51,787 nucleotides of DNA from contig JAGALK010000063.1 of assembly GCA_017625255.1 (NCBI GenBank), forward strand, positions 1 to 51,787, given 5' to 3'. Below are positions 35,701 to 44,819 of this stretch, one piece after another. The notes below the pieces were generated by a model. The model was not told the DNA's origin, did no database searches, and saw only the letters and a program-made list of their open reading frames with translations. Position numbers and translations under genes: made by a program. Source of the stretch: Lachnospiraceae bacterium (GTDB lineage Bacteria > Bacillota > Clostridia > Lachnospirales > Lachnospiraceae). The number at the start of each line of letters is the position of its first letter. Position 1 is the first letter of the stretch.

Positions 35701-37411
35701 CGGATATGTCCTCTACACTGCCGGGTATACACACTTCACTTAAAGCTGTACAGCCTGCAAATGCCTCTTTTCCAATGGTTTTTAAATTTTCATTCATAGG
35801 AAAACTTTTTAAACTTGTACAGTTTAAAAATACTCCATCATATAAACTGCAAAATTCTTCGGAAAAAGTAAGATTTCTCAATCTTTTACAATCTTTAAAT
35901 GCATATCCGTAAAGTCTTTTTACCCCTTCTGCCACTATTGTTGTCAAATTGCTGCAGCCTTCAAAGGTAGAGGAACGAATTTCTGTTACCCCTGTCGGCA
36001 GCGTTATTTCTGTCAAACCCGTACACCCCTTAAATGCTCCCGGTTCTATCCATGGTGTAGTACCTGTTAAGGTAATGGCGGTTATATCTGTACAGTTTTC
36101 AAAGGCTTCCGCTTCTATGGTTTTTACGGTATCCGGTATCACGATATTTCCGGTTTTATACCGTGGACACAAATATAGATTTTTCATATCATTTCCATAT
36201 AATATGCCATCCTTCACTTCAAAAAAGGCATTACCTTCCTCTACCAAAATTTCTGTTAATTGATTATTCCCACACTGGTCAAAACCAGCCTCTAAAGATT
36301 CAAAAGCCTCCTCCATATACCACAAAGCTGCCGGAATCGTCAGTGTTCCGGTTTTTGCTTCCGGCAGATAATGCATGGTTTTTAAATCCTTGGAATACAA
36401 CACACCATCCTGTGAAGTGTATACGGTATTTTCTTTCGCCACTTCAATCTCTGTCAGCTTTTTGCAGCCATAAAATGCGCTGCGCAGCCAATAGCTGCCA
36501 TTGGAATTTGGATATTCTGTATAATTTCCAATTTCTGTCACTGTTGCAGGAATGGTAATTTTCCCCTCTTTCCCCGGCGGACAATAAATCAATCTGGTCT
36601 GCTCCTTATTATAAAGAACACCATCTATAGAAGAAAAACTAGGATTTCCTTCTTCCACATAGATATCTGTTATGCCAAAAAGCGGTTCAATTTTATCATT
36701 GACAAAATCCCCGCCTAAAACCTCACTGACATCCGTTACTGTTGCAGGAATAGTAATACTTCCGGTTTTCCCCTGTGGACAAAACAACATCTTGGTCATT
36801 TCATGGTCATAAAGAATCCCGTCCGCTGCCTGAAAATTTGTGTTTTCTTCGCTTACTAGAATTTCTTTTAAGCTGCCGCATCCCAAAAACACCTGCTCAC
36901 CAAGTGTTTCTATATTTGCCGGCAAAGTAATACTTTCTAATTTTTCACAATTCCAAAAAACACGATCTCCAAGCATAAGCAAATCATCCGGTAAAGTAAT
37001 ACTTTCTAAGCTCACACAATTAGCAAAAACCTCTTCATCAATAAATTGTGCATTTGGTATGGTAATACTTCTTAAACCGCTGCAATCCTTAAAGCTTTTT
37101 CTATAGATACCTTCAATGGTTTCTGGCAGACTGACTGTCTTTATATCTCTACAACCTAAAAATGCCTGCCCATCGATAAATTCTATGGTTTTTCCCTTAA
37201 TTTCTTCCGGTATGGTAAGCTTATTTATTCCTGTGCCTTTATAACCTACAATATAGTATCTGCCCGGTGTATCCCCTTCCTGTCCTTCACCATATACATA
37301 ATACCCCTGTATATATCGCTCCACTTCATCCGCCTGTACCTGTAGGCTTGTCATTGCTGCACACAATGTCAGCATTGCTGCAAATCCTTTAAAAATATTT
37401 TTCCATTTCAT
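32750..37411 (-). CDS. Secreted BspA-type leucine-rich-repeat protein
   Basis: A 1553-residue surface or secreted protein with a Sec signal (MKWKNIFKGFAAMLTLCAAM, cleavage after VQA). Residues about 40-680 are LRR_5/BspA repeats (consensus ITIPxTVTEIGxxAFxGCxxLxxI). About 750-1040 is a beta-helix region rich in short ISGG, VTGG and VAGG turns, as in carbohydrate-binding Cthe_2159-like domains. About 1100-1270 is MBG-like (INVGDYKVTISL, YSIEKRPL). About 1278-1317 is a Pro-rich tandem repeat (KPENPDMPQTPA). About 1374-1450 is FN3-like (SISLKWKKAKKADGYILYG), and the last 80 residues are Ig-like. No sortase motif is seen. Likely adhesion to host or glycan; function inferred. Confidence 0.88.
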   Translation of the reverse strand: MKWKNIFKGFAAMLTLCAAMTSLQVQADEVERYIQGYYVYGEGQEGDTPGRYYIVGYKGTGINKLTIPEEIKGKTIEFIDGQAFLGCRDIKTVSLPETIEGIYRKSFKDCSGLRSITIPNAQFIDEEVFANCVSLESITLPDDLLMLGDRVFWNCEKLESITLPANIETLGEQVFLGCGSLKEILVSEENTNFQAADGILYDHEMTKMLFCPQGKTGSITIPATVTDVSEVLGGDFVNDKIEPLFGITDIYVEEGNPSFSSIDGVLYNKEQTRLIYCPPGKEGKITIPATVTEIGNYTEYPNSNGSYWLRSAFYGCKKLTEIEVAKENTVYTSQDGVLYSKDLKTMHYLPEAKTGTLTIPAALWYMEEAFESLEAGFDQCGNNQLTEILVEEGNAFFEVKDGILYGNDMKNLYLCPRYKTGNIVIPDTVKTIEAEAFENCTDITAITLTGTTPWIEPGAFKGCTGLTEITLPTGVTEIRSSTFEGCSNLTTIVAEGVKRLYGYAFKDCKRLRNLTFSEEFCSLYDGVFLNCTSLKSFPMNENLKTIGKEAFAGCTALSEVCIPGSVEDISERAFKDCTALAEVTLAEGVEEIRTGAFANCTRIRRITVPTTVRYMMPAFCGCRGLDEVTIKSTDCIMYYLGSVFHECDMDLQLRVIEGSTAENFAKSWGYDYRYIIDPSTLPMKDTIDLSEGSVVVYEENYFEQNGTAYAYTDTLKVTGGTAEEPIDQTLYSRADSLKLVIDNLHICAYKDPICAEKDLEIEVRNINTITASFCSHNVFYGGGVISANNMRLIGDGILNIQAGTMENADQSMDTVCLKGDLEINGSDDLEVKAVTANKKAYECMTVRGNFKLLNGNVLVEGSREGVYVVGDAIISGGTFTAAAWGQGINALEKAVISDGIVDIEIDEIPEGYMAMPACIMANGNVEISGGDVRLHSAAESVSGIHVDENESTLLVTGGKLESVMTGDGAYGLYSNGKIEVAGGRVDVDSPAGFVGGYRGFSISDGTVRVNANVVIVHNGSDIYISGGDIQIESSEVMHIVSDIYVMPKKEKCLDVIYGPDKENSQRKIYTQESGGKLYCNTEALQYLEVKEKEAYSFDGIEGMESVIYDGKAKVGYTGSFAAVDGLDINTLTCIYEGRNTTAYEKSTIPPINVGDYKVTISLPMDNEKYYGEKVIEYSIEKRPLRVAPMNMTILCGEALPKEYTLEYIGIVDGEPLPTADKAPKFILINENGDIEADIDTNAAGKYTIEWDQNVQVNFSGVDNYEVTKGLGILTISKKAQEPELPENPDTPQAPTKPENPDMPQTPAKPENPEDETKSDITSGLGVSEETAEKIEDLKDELDISMDVLLTTDATIKSQSSEDVKGAEFKTLCANAYKRTKNSISLKWKKAKKADGYILYGNRCNSKGKKYTYEYIKTFSANKTSYTHKKLKKGTYYKFVILAYKLVDGKKVTIASSKTIHAVTTGGKYGVAKTLKLNKAKLTLKTGEKFKLKATEVKQDKTIRRHRKVKFETDNSNIAVVSKKGIVKAKSKGMCYIYVYAQNGVYKKVRVIVK

Positions 37412-37517
37412 ATTTCCTTTTTTCCTCCATCACCCTAATTCAATAGCCATTTAGTGTATAGCATACCATATTATTCTAAAGTAGTTATATAGAACAAAAG
37501 TTCCACCAAAAATAGAA

Positions 37518-37544
37518 AAAAAGCAGCTATAAAAGCCGCTTTTT
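37518..37544 (-). terminator. Terminator after spoVT
   Basis: AAAAAGCGGC / GCTGCTTTTT on the minus strand with one G-U pair, followed by TTCTATTTTT. Confidence 0.8.
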
Positions 37545-37559
37545 TGCCACATATATTCT

Positions 37560-38108
37560 CTACTGTTCCATCTGTCTGCCAAGAAATCCGGCAGCTGTCA
37601 TTGCTAATTTTCGCTCTGTTTCTCCCATTTTTTTCTTCTCATCCCTATCGGAAAGTACAACCGCTCCAATAGCATCTCCTTCACAGATAATCGTGGCAAT
37701 TGCCTGAGAATAAAATTCTCCGGAATCGTCTAAAGTTACCTTTACAAAGGATGCATCTTCTCTGGATGCTACTCTTTCTTCACGATTTTCAATAATATGT
37801 TCCATCTGTTTACTGATTGGTTTTCCATCGTATTCTCTTTTACCATTTCCTGCGGCAGCGACTACATGATCTCTGTCTGTTATGCATACTAAGTTTCCTG
37901 TGGTATAGGCAAGGCTTTCTGCATACTGTCCTGCAAACTGACTAAGTTCACCAATTGGTGAATATTTTTTAAGAATAATCTCACCCTGTCTATCCGTAAA
38001 AATTTCTAATGGATCTCCCTCACGAATTCTAAGTGTTCTGCGAATTTCCTTTGGCACTACGACTCTTCCAAGGTCATCTATTCTTCTGACAATGCCTGTT
38101 GCTTTCAT
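37560..38108 (-). CDS. spoVT: Stage V sporulation protein T (SpoVT)
   Basis: A 182-residue transcription regulator of late forespore gene expression. The N-terminal AbrB-type swapped-hairpin domain reads MKATGIVRRIDDLGRVVVPK, EIRRTLRIREGDPLEIF; the C-terminal GAF-like domain (about 56-182) contains YAESLAYTTGNLVCITDRDH and DAIGAVVLSDRD. The length equals Bacillus SpoVT closely, separating it from the short AbrB. It shows that the organism has a sporulation programme. GGAGG precedes the ATG. A symmetric TTTACAAA/TTTGTAAA site lies just upstream. Confidence 0.96.
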   Translation of the reverse strand: MKATGIVRRIDDLGRVVVPKEIRRTLRIREGDPLEIFTDRQGEIILKKYSPIGELSQFAGQYAESLAYTTGNLVCITDRDHVVAAAGNGKREYDGKPISKQMEHIIENREERVASREDASFVKVTLDDSGEFYSQAIATIICEGDAIGAVVLSDRDEKKKMGETERKLAMTAAGFLGRQMEQ

Positions 38109-38124
38109 ATAAAAAATTCCTCCA

Positions 38125-38146
38125 TTTACAAATGTAGTTTTGTAAA
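38125..38146. promoter_or_regulatory. spoVT: Dyad operator-like site upstream of spoVT
   Basis: Perfect 8-bp inverted repeat TTTACAAA (38125-38132) and TTTGTAAA (38139-38146) with a 6-bp centre, 17 bp upstream of the spoVT start codon. It is a plausible autoregulatory or other dimeric-regulator site. Confidence 0.45.
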
Positions 38147-38206
38147 ACTAGTATCTGTAAATCAAGGAATTTTATACCTATATTCTAGTGGTTCTAAAAA
38201 TGGATT

Positions 38207-39712
38207 TTATAATTGATAAATTTGTTCATATTTTTCTTTAAGATATTTAAGGAAAGGCTTAGCATCCAGACATTTACCGGTAATACGCTCAGCCATCTCT
38301 CCGGCAGTAAAACAACAGCCATACTGACGGATATTTTCATCCAACCAATTATTTAATCTGCCAAAATCTCCTTGCTTAAGCTGATGCTCAAATTCTGGAA
38401 TATCCTGTAAAATAGCATCTCTTAATTGACCACAATAAATGTTTCCAAGTGCATAGCTTTGGAAATAGCCAATATAATCCCCAGCCCAGTGCATATCCTG
38501 CAATACGCCTTCTGTATCATTGGCAGGACGAATGCCTAAGTACTTTTCACTTAAATCATTCCACGCATTTGCTAAATCTCCCACTTCCAATACACCGGCA
38601 AAACAATCTCTTTCTAATTCATATCGCAGGATTACATGCAGACTATAGGTAACCTCATCCGCTGTGATTCGTCGAAGACTTGGTTTTACCGTATTCATGG
38701 AAAGATAAAATTCATCCAATTCCATATCTGCAAACTCCAAAAACTCTTTTTGAAGCTTAGGAAAATAATATTCCCAATAAGCCTTACTTCTGCCCACAAT
38801 ATTCTCATTAAACCGCGCCATTGCCTCTTGAAAACTGCCTTCAATGCCGCCCCACATATTTGCTGTATTCACATACTCGCTTCCACCGCTGGCATACATA
38901 GCGTGACCTGCTTCATGTAAATAAGTAAATATCATATTTAAGTTATTATTCTGATGTGTTGACACTCTGGCATCACGAGGTCCCATAAAAGATGTAAAAG
39001 CATGCACAACCTTATTATTAAAGCCGCCGCGACTTTCCTGATAGCCGGATTCACGGGCTAATTGTCTTGAAAACGCTTCAAGCCTTACCGGATCAAGCGT
39101 AATATTAAAAATATCCTGTTTTGCATGTACATGACTTTTTTCTATTTTATGACGAAGCTCTGTTAGTCCGGTTTTTAGCACATCAAATTCACGACTGATA
39201 TCTGTACATCCTGTACCTTCGTCATTTATGCTGACTAAGGTATCAAAAGCCGGTGTGTCGGGATCAATGGCTAAAGCAATCTTTTTTTTCAAATCAAATA
39301 CCTGTGTAAGCCATGGACGAAAGACCTCAAAATCCTGTTTTTCACGAGCTTCTTTCCACTTATTCATGGTTTCTGCACGAATCAGACTATACTGCTGCAT
39401 CAAATCCTTTGGTGTTTTGGTCTGATTGCGATATCGGAATAAGAAACTACGGACAATTCCTCTTTCTACATAATCTTCAATTTCATTGAGATTTACCTGT
39501 TTAAAATACTCTGCGGCACTTTTTGCCTCTTCACAATCAAATAAATCCGCTTTTTGTCTGGCAATATGCGCAGCTACCTGCTGTCTGTAAGCGCCTCCTT
39601 CTAGTGGAAGTGCCGACCACTGATCCAACTCAAACATGGATTCAATCGTCTTATAATACCGAAACTGATCATTTAATAACCGAATATATTCTAAATGCTT
39701 TTGATAACTCAC
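38207..39712 (-). CDS. Carboxypeptidase Taq family metallopeptidase (M32)
   Basis: A 501-residue zinc carboxypeptidase removing C-terminal amino acids from peptides. The zinc motif HEAGH is at 266-270 in TYLHEAGHAMYAS, and the third ligand region is SFQEAMARFNENIVGRS. The M32 signature blocks RPANDTEGVLQDMHWAGDY and YFQSYALGNIYCGQL are intact, and the length matches the family. It starts with GTG 39712, supported by GAGGAGG 5-6 nt upstream, 11 bp after the amidohydrolase gene. With the AbgT transporter it suggests breakdown of imported peptides or aminoacyl conjugates. Confidence 0.93.
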   Translation of the reverse strand: MSYQKHLEYIRLLNDQFRYYKTIESMFELDQWSALPLEGGAYRQQVAAHIARQKADLFDCEEAKSAAEYFKQVNLNEIEDYVERGIVRSFLFRYRNQTKTPKDLMQQYSLIRAETMNKWKEAREKQDFEVFRPWLTQVFDLKKKIALAIDPDTPAFDTLVSINDEGTGCTDISREFDVLKTGLTELRHKIEKSHVHAKQDIFNITLDPVRLEAFSRQLARESGYQESRGGFNNKVVHAFTSFMGPRDARVSTHQNNNLNMIFTYLHEAGHAMYASGGSEYVNTANMWGGIEGSFQEAMARFNENIVGRSKAYWEYYFPKLQKEFLEFADMELDEFYLSMNTVKPSLRRITADEVTYSLHVILRYELERDCFAGVLEVGDLANAWNDLSEKYLGIRPANDTEGVLQDMHWAGDYIGYFQSYALGNIYCGQLRDAILQDIPEFEHQLKQGDFGRLNNWLDENIRQYGCCFTAGEMAERITGKCLDAKPFLKYLKEKYEQIYQL

Positions 39713-39723
39713 AACTGCCTCCT

Positions 39724-40989
39724 CTATTCATAATCATCAATAATGGAATGTGCCGCAATTTCACGACCTTCCTTCATGACAAATGCACAATCTAAAAGCG
39801 CCTTATCGTCTGTCAACAGATCCCGTTTCCATGCGGCAATATCTGCATATTTTCCCGGCTCAATAGTACCCACTTTTTCACTGATACCTAAAATATCCGC
39901 ATTTACGGCTGTAGCAGCCTTTAATGTACGGAATGGGTCCATACCATTGCGAAGCCATGCCGAATACTCTCGGCCACATTCATAATTCTGATATCCCACG
40001 ACTAAATCTGTTCCATATCCCAAGCGAAGCTTACTATTTTTCAAGATTTCTCTGCTTTCTACAAGATTGTCCCGATAATATCGCAGCTTTCTTTGGAATT
40101 CAGGAGATTTCTGTGCCAGCTTCTCTTCATCCAGAAGTACAATTTCATCATACGGACAGAAGGTAGGTACGACATAAATATCCTTTTCTTCCAACAATTT
40201 TGCTGTTGCTTCATCAATCAAGGAAGCATGCTCTATGCCATCAATGCCAAGCTCTGCCAATGTAGTAACAAGCTCCGATGTATACGCATGCGCAGTAACC
40301 GTTGTATGCAGTGAATGAGCAGTTTCCATTATTGCCTTTAATTCCTCATAGGACAACTGCTTATCTTCCGGTGAATCATTTGGTGTAAAGAATCCGCCGG
40401 TCGCCATAATCTTGATATAATCTGCCCCAAGCTTCACTTCATGACGCACTGCATCCCGGAAAAATTCTGCACCACTTCCCATGGTCGGATAGCAGTCCTC
40501 TAAAAATCGTGCAAGCTTTGGATTAGTAGCGATTTTTTGAGTAGAATCCCCATGACTTCCCGGCGCACAGAGAAAATGTGGGGCTACAATCATTCGGGCA
40601 CCTTCTATATATCCGGCATCAATTGCCCGTTTTACATCCAGAGAATAATCTTCCTGAAACCAACCAATATGGCGAATAGTTGTAAATCCACCCGCTAATG
40701 CGCGACGGGCGCATTCAGATACCGCCAAAGCACGCATAGCATCTGAATAATATACTGCATCCTTGTCAATTTCTCTCCAATCAAAAAAACTAGCATGCAC
40801 ATGTGCATCAATCATACCCGGTGTTACTGTCAGCTTTGACAGATCTATTACTTTGCAGCCATCTGGTGTTTCTACCTGCTTACCTACTGCTTCAATATAT
40901 TGATCTTTAATTAATATTTCACAATTTTCCTGTAAGGTATCTGAAATACCATCATAAAGCTTTCCACAAATAATCTTTGTATATGACAT
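39724..40989 (-). CDS. Metal-dependent amidohydrolase (Xaa-Pro/N-acyl type)
   Basis: A 421-residue amidohydrolase-superfamily enzyme. Metal ligands are visible: HxH in MIDAHVHASF, the candidate carboxylated Lys in DYIKIMATGG, His in TVTAHAYTSE, His in DGIEHASLID and Asp in LGYGTDLVVGY. The set is that of binuclear members such as prolidase-like and N-acyl amino acid hydrolases. AAGGGA precedes ATG 40989. Between the AbgT transporter and the M32 peptidase it most likely cleaves an amide or dipeptide brought in by AbgT. Confidence 0.9.
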   Translation of the reverse strand: MSYTKIICGKLYDGISDTLQENCEILIKDQYIEAVGKQVETPDGCKVIDLSKLTVTPGMIDAHVHASFFDWREIDKDAVYYSDAMRALAVSECARRALAGGFTTIRHIGWFQEDYSLDVKRAIDAGYIEGARMIVAPHFLCAPGSHGDSTQKIATNPKLARFLEDCYPTMGSGAEFFRDAVRHEVKLGADYIKIMATGGFFTPNDSPEDKQLSYEELKAIMETAHSLHTTVTAHAYTSELVTTLAELGIDGIEHASLIDEATAKLLEEKDIYVVPTFCPYDEIVLLDEEKLAQKSPEFQRKLRYYRDNLVESREILKNSKLRLGYGTDLVVGYQNYECGREYSAWLRNGMDPFRTLKAATAVNADILGISEKVGTIEPGKYADIAAWKRDLLTDDKALLDCAFVMKEGREIAAHSIIDDYE

Positions 40990-41015
40990 AGTATATCCCT
41001 TTTTCCTTTCATTAC

Positions 41016-41049
41016 AAAAAGCCGCCTTTTTATTTTATAAGACGGCTTT
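41016..41049 (-). terminator. Hairpin between the AbgT and amidohydrolase genes
   Basis: On the minus strand AAAAGCCGTCTT / AAGGCGGCTTTT, with one G-U pair, followed by T-rich sequence. It lies inside the apparent operon, so it may be a partial terminator that lowers expression of the two hydrolases relative to the transporter. Confidence 0.65.
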
Positions 41050-41057
41050 TATTTTAC

Positions 41058-42569
41058 TTACATAAATACGCTTGCTCCCGGTCCTAATGGAATATTGAAT
41101 AATACCCAAAGAATAACCATAACAATCCATGATAACAAAAATGCAACTGAATATGGAATCATCATGGAAATAATCGTACCCATTCCTGCTTTTTTATCAT
41201 ACTTAGATGCCATACCAATAATCATTGGTAAATATGGATAAATCGGTGTGATTGGATTTGTACAGGAATCTCCAATACGATAAACTACCTGCGCAAATTC
41301 CGGCGAATATCCCAACATCATAAACATAGGAACAAAAATCGGTGCAAAAATATACCATTTTGCAGTACCGCTTGTCATAAAGAAGTTGACCAATGTCGTA
41401 ATTAAAATGATACAAATAATCATTGGAATACCTGTAAATCCTGCATTCTTTAAGAAATCTGCTGCTGTAACAGCGATTACTGTACCAAGATTTGTATAGC
41501 TGAAAATCTGAATAAACTGTGCAATCACAAATACCAATACAATATAGCTTGTCAATGAATTCAGTGACTCAGCCATAACCTTTGGTACATCACTTGCTGT
41601 TTTAAATACACCTACAGTCTTACCATATACAACACCCACTAAGATAAAGTATACGATTAAGAAACCTACAAGACCGGTGATAAATGGTCCCTCTAAAACA
41701 CCGCCTTCTGCCGAACGAAGAAATCCATTCTTTGGAATTAATCCAATCAAAATCAATACAATAAAGATTACACTAAAAATCCCTGCATTACGAAGACCTT
41801 TTCTTTCAATCGGAGTTGCATCTCGTTCTTTATCAACCTCTGTTCCCTTGTACTCTCCAAGACGAGGCGCAATAATTTTATCATTGACAAACACACCTAC
41901 AACTGTAAGTACGATACAGGATGCAATCATAAAATACCAGTTATTTGCTGCCGTTGTCGTATAAGACGGATCAATTGTCTGTGCGGTTGCCTCTGTAACC
42001 GGATACAGCAATGCATCTGTGGCCGTAATCATCACATTTGCCGTAAATCCTGCATTTACTGCCGCATAACCAGCAATCAAACCTGCTAATGGATGCTTTC
42101 CTGCCGCCCAGAATGCTGTCGCTGCTAATGGCGGAATGAAAATAATGGAGGCTTCTGAAGCAATACTTCCATTGATACCAAGGAAAATTACTGCTGCAGT
42201 TAATAACCACATTGGCACACCTAAAATTGCACGACGCATAGCTGTTGTTAATAATCCACTTCCTTCTGCAACACCAATTGCCATCTGCATAGCAAGTACT
42301 ACACCTAATGCTGCGAAACTCGAGAAATTACCTACCATACTAGTCATAAACCACTCAAAGCCTTCTTTATTCAGCAGACTTTTCACTGCTACAGCTTCAT
42401 TTGTTGTCGGATTGATTACAGAGACTCCTATCACCTCAAGAATCGCCGCGGCTGCAATTAAGATACCTGTGATAATTAAAAACAGGATAAATGGATGCGG
42501 AAGGGCATTTCCCACACGCTCAATGGTACCAAGAATCCCCACCTTTTGTTTCTTTTCTTTTGTTGACAT
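41058..42569 (-). CDS. AbgT family transporter
   Basis: A 503-residue membrane protein with about 12 hydrophobic segments. It has the AbgT layout: an N-terminal amphipathic start before ALPHPFILFLIITGIL, then FLGINGSIASEASIIFIPPL, AVNAGFTANVMITATDALL and, near the C terminus, FFMTSGTAKWYIFAPIFVPM and GDSCTNPITPIYPYLPMI, the conserved substrate region. E. coli AbgT imports p-aminobenzoyl-glutamate; other members export sulfonamides. The downstream amidohydrolase and carboxypeptidase favour import of a conjugate. It starts 24 bp after the chemoreceptor stop. Confidence 0.93.
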   Translation of the reverse strand: MSTKEKKQKVGILGTIERVGNALPHPFILFLIITGILIAAAAILEVIGVSVINPTTNEAVAVKSLLNKEGFEWFMTSMVGNFSSFAALGVVLAMQMAIGVAEGSGLLTTAMRRAILGVPMWLLTAAVIFLGINGSIASEASIIFIPPLAATAFWAAGKHPLAGLIAGYAAVNAGFTANVMITATDALLYPVTEATAQTIDPSYTTTAANNWYFMIASCIVLTVVGVFVNDKIIAPRLGEYKGTEVDKERDATPIERKGLRNAGIFSVIFIVLILIGLIPKNGFLRSAEGGVLEGPFITGLVGFLIVYFILVGVVYGKTVGVFKTASDVPKVMAESLNSLTSYIVLVFVIAQFIQIFSYTNLGTVIAVTAADFLKNAGFTGIPMIICIILITTLVNFFMTSGTAKWYIFAPIFVPMFMMLGYSPEFAQVVYRIGDSCTNPITPIYPYLPMIIGMASKYDKKAGMGTIISMMIPYSVAFLLSWIVMVILWVLFNIPLGPGASVFM

Positions 42570-42593
42570 ATTTTTCTATTCTCCCATCTATTT

Positions 42594-44714
42594 TTATTCG
42601 CCATAATTTTGGCTTACATATTCTTTGATGATTTCGCTGTCTTCCGGCATTCTGCAGCCTACCACATATTCACCCTCATTATTAGAACTGCGAATAATGC
42701 ATCCTACCAACGGTTTAACACCAAGAATATCAAATTCATTAATATGTACGGAAACATTTTTTCCTTTGCTTTTTGCAAATACATCCTCTCGTATTGCAAA
42801 AGCAAATCCATTTGCACTGATATTTACCATTTTTCCGGAATAGGTAACATTTTCCTCTCCTATACGGACATTACAAGCATTTGTAAATGGCATTCTTGGA
42901 TATTTTCTTCGATTGAATACCTGTGGGTTTGTAAGTACAAGCAATTTGTATTTACCGCTTTCAATATGGTTTGCAAACCGGATTTCAATATCCTCCCAGC
43001 TATATAAGACATTATCCACTACAATGCGAAGCTGACAAAATGCAGATTTTTCACTTTTATCTAAAGCAGTCCGTCCATTTTCGTCCAGATTTACAAAAAT
43101 TTCTTTATCTTCTCTATCGACAACCTCACCTAAGAACTCTTTGCCCTTATTACCATTCATGTCTTTAAATGCTATGGCAATCTTCATACCTGATTTGACA
43201 TCATGCACACCCATGAAACCGCCAACACCAAGCTCTTCCATAAGATGACCGACTACCGTTTCGATATCTACCGCACTCTTAACACTTTCCTCATACTTGC
43301 TAAGCATAGTTTTGGTAGTTTCTTCCGCTTCGCTGATGCTTCCTGTCATCACTTCCATGACCTCGCATACCTGCTTCATATTATCCACAAGTATAAGATT
43401 AGAATTTTCTACTTCTTTAACAGCACTATCCACTACCTTGATGTTTTCTCCAAGACTTGTTGCATCATTGGTAATATCTGTTACACTTCGATTAACATGT
43501 GCAACCTTATCCATATTGACCTGAATAAGCTCAATGGTTTCTGCAATTGCCTCTAGCATCTTTGCAGAAGTATCCTCAAGATGTGCAAGAGCCTCCATAA
43601 TTCTAGTCGATGAGGTTTGTGTTCCGCTGCTTAGATCTCGAATTTCATCCGCAACCACTGCAAAGCCTCTTCCTGCTTCACCTGCTCTGGCTGCCTCGAT
43701 AGATGCATTTAATGCCAATAGATTGGTTTTAGAAGAAATACCTTCAATTGTACTGGTTTCTTCTTTTACATTATTAAATTCTTCTTTAAATTCTTCTAAT
43801 ATCTTTTCTACACCGGCAGAAAGCTTTGCCATTTTATTTGTGGTATCTACCACTTCCTTTAACTCCGTAGAACTGGTATTGGCATGCTCTACAGATGCAC
43901 CTATAAGCTCTACCACCTGCTCCATAAGATCCGCAACATTTTTCACCTGTGTATCAATGACAGTGGTCATTTCCATAGAGGACATCGTCTTGTCGTTTAA
44001 TACTTCATTGTTACCGGAAAGCTCACGCATATCTTTTACGACATTGTTTGCACCCTCACGGTTTTCATCTGCAAGCTCTCTTACAACGGTTACCCCATCT
44101 ACAACTGCATTGCTGGCATCCTTTACCTGCTCAACCGTCTGCACTACGCGGACAAGATTACCTTCAATGGATTCTGTCAATGCACCATCAGACTCTGTTA
44201 AATGGCGAACCGACATCATGGTACACTGATAACAGCAAAGAATCATACCAAAGGCCAAAATCATCGCCAGCATCATCTCCTGGCTGCCCAAATCCTTGAC
44301 CAAAATCTTATACATATTGCTGGTTATAACCACAAATAAGGTTGCTAACATCATATTTTTTATAAAACGCAAATCCTTATACAATACCAGAATCGCAATT
44401 AACGGAAGGATAAACACATAGGATTCCATCCCCATATCTGTCCACAAAATAAAAGCAAAGAATAACAGATATCCAAATCCAAGTGTGGATTTATACATTT
44501 TGTTATCCATTCCCTTGATTTTAAGCATTAATCCACCGGCAAGGTAAGTTCCCCAGCCTAGTGCTGCAAGTATTGTATACCATGATCTGGTAACCTCACC
44601 CATTCCCCATTTTACTCCATAATAACAGGTAATCAGAATCATCAATACTACCCATGTAGTTCCTGCCCGCTGATTTGCCTTCGCCCTAAAGTGGGTTTCG
44701 TCGTAGCTTTGCAT
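42594..44714 (-). CDS. Chemoreceptor fused to a PilZ (c-di-GMP) module
   Basis: A 706-residue protein. Residues about 18-165 contain six membrane helices with almost no extracellular domain. About 180-480 is a methyl-accepting signalling coiled coil, whose hairpin tip GISSKTNLLALNASIEAARA, then GEAGRGFAVVADEIRDLS, is canonical. Unusually it continues: about 495-590 resembles the YcgR-N (PilZN) domain (MKIAIAFKDMNGNKGKEFLG), and 595-690 is PilZ with NRRKYPRMPF (RxxxR) and MVNISANGFAF ((D/N)xSxxG). Both c-di-GMP motifs are intact. It should link chemotaxis output to c-di-GMP. AAGGATG precedes the ATG, and TGTTATGAT (about 44764-44771) is a possible extended -10. Confidence 0.9.
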   Translation of the reverse strand: MQSYDETHFRAKANQRAGTTWVVLMILITCYYGVKWGMGEVTRSWYTILAALGWGTYLAGGLMLKIKGMDNKMYKSTLGFGYLLFFAFILWTDMGMESYVFILPLIAILVLYKDLRFIKNMMLATLFVVITSNMYKILVKDLGSQEMMLAMILAFGMILCCYQCTMMSVRHLTESDGALTESIEGNLVRVVQTVEQVKDASNAVVDGVTVVRELADENREGANNVVKDMRELSGNNEVLNDKTMSSMEMTTVIDTQVKNVADLMEQVVELIGASVEHANTSSTELKEVVDTTNKMAKLSAGVEKILEEFKEEFNNVKEETSTIEGISSKTNLLALNASIEAARAGEAGRGFAVVADEIRDLSSGTQTSSTRIMEALAHLEDTSAKMLEAIAETIELIQVNMDKVAHVNRSVTDITNDATSLGENIKVVDSAVKEVENSNLILVDNMKQVCEVMEVMTGSISEAEETTKTMLSKYEESVKSAVDIETVVGHLMEELGVGGFMGVHDVKSGMKIAIAFKDMNGNKGKEFLGEVVDREDKEIFVNLDENGRTALDKSEKSAFCQLRIVVDNVLYSWEDIEIRFANHIESGKYKLLVLTNPQVFNRRKYPRMPFTNACNVRIGEENVTYSGKMVNISANGFAFAIREDVFAKSKGKNVSVHINEFDILGVKPLVGCIIRSSNNEGEYVVGCRMPEDSEIIKEYVSQNYGE

Positions 44715-44819
44715 TAGCTTTCATCCTTTCTGTTTAAAAGTTTCTTCTATTTCAATACATATCATCATAACATATTTTTAGAACATTTGCTACATTTTTA
44801 ACAGGATTACTCCCCAAAT

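Noticed and set aside
35523..35912. Long rightward frames antisense to the leucine-rich-repeat gene, and similar ones in the chemoreceptor and carB genes.
   Set aside because: They are shadows of repetitive or codon-biased coding sequence on the other strand, with no ribosome binding sites or family signatures.
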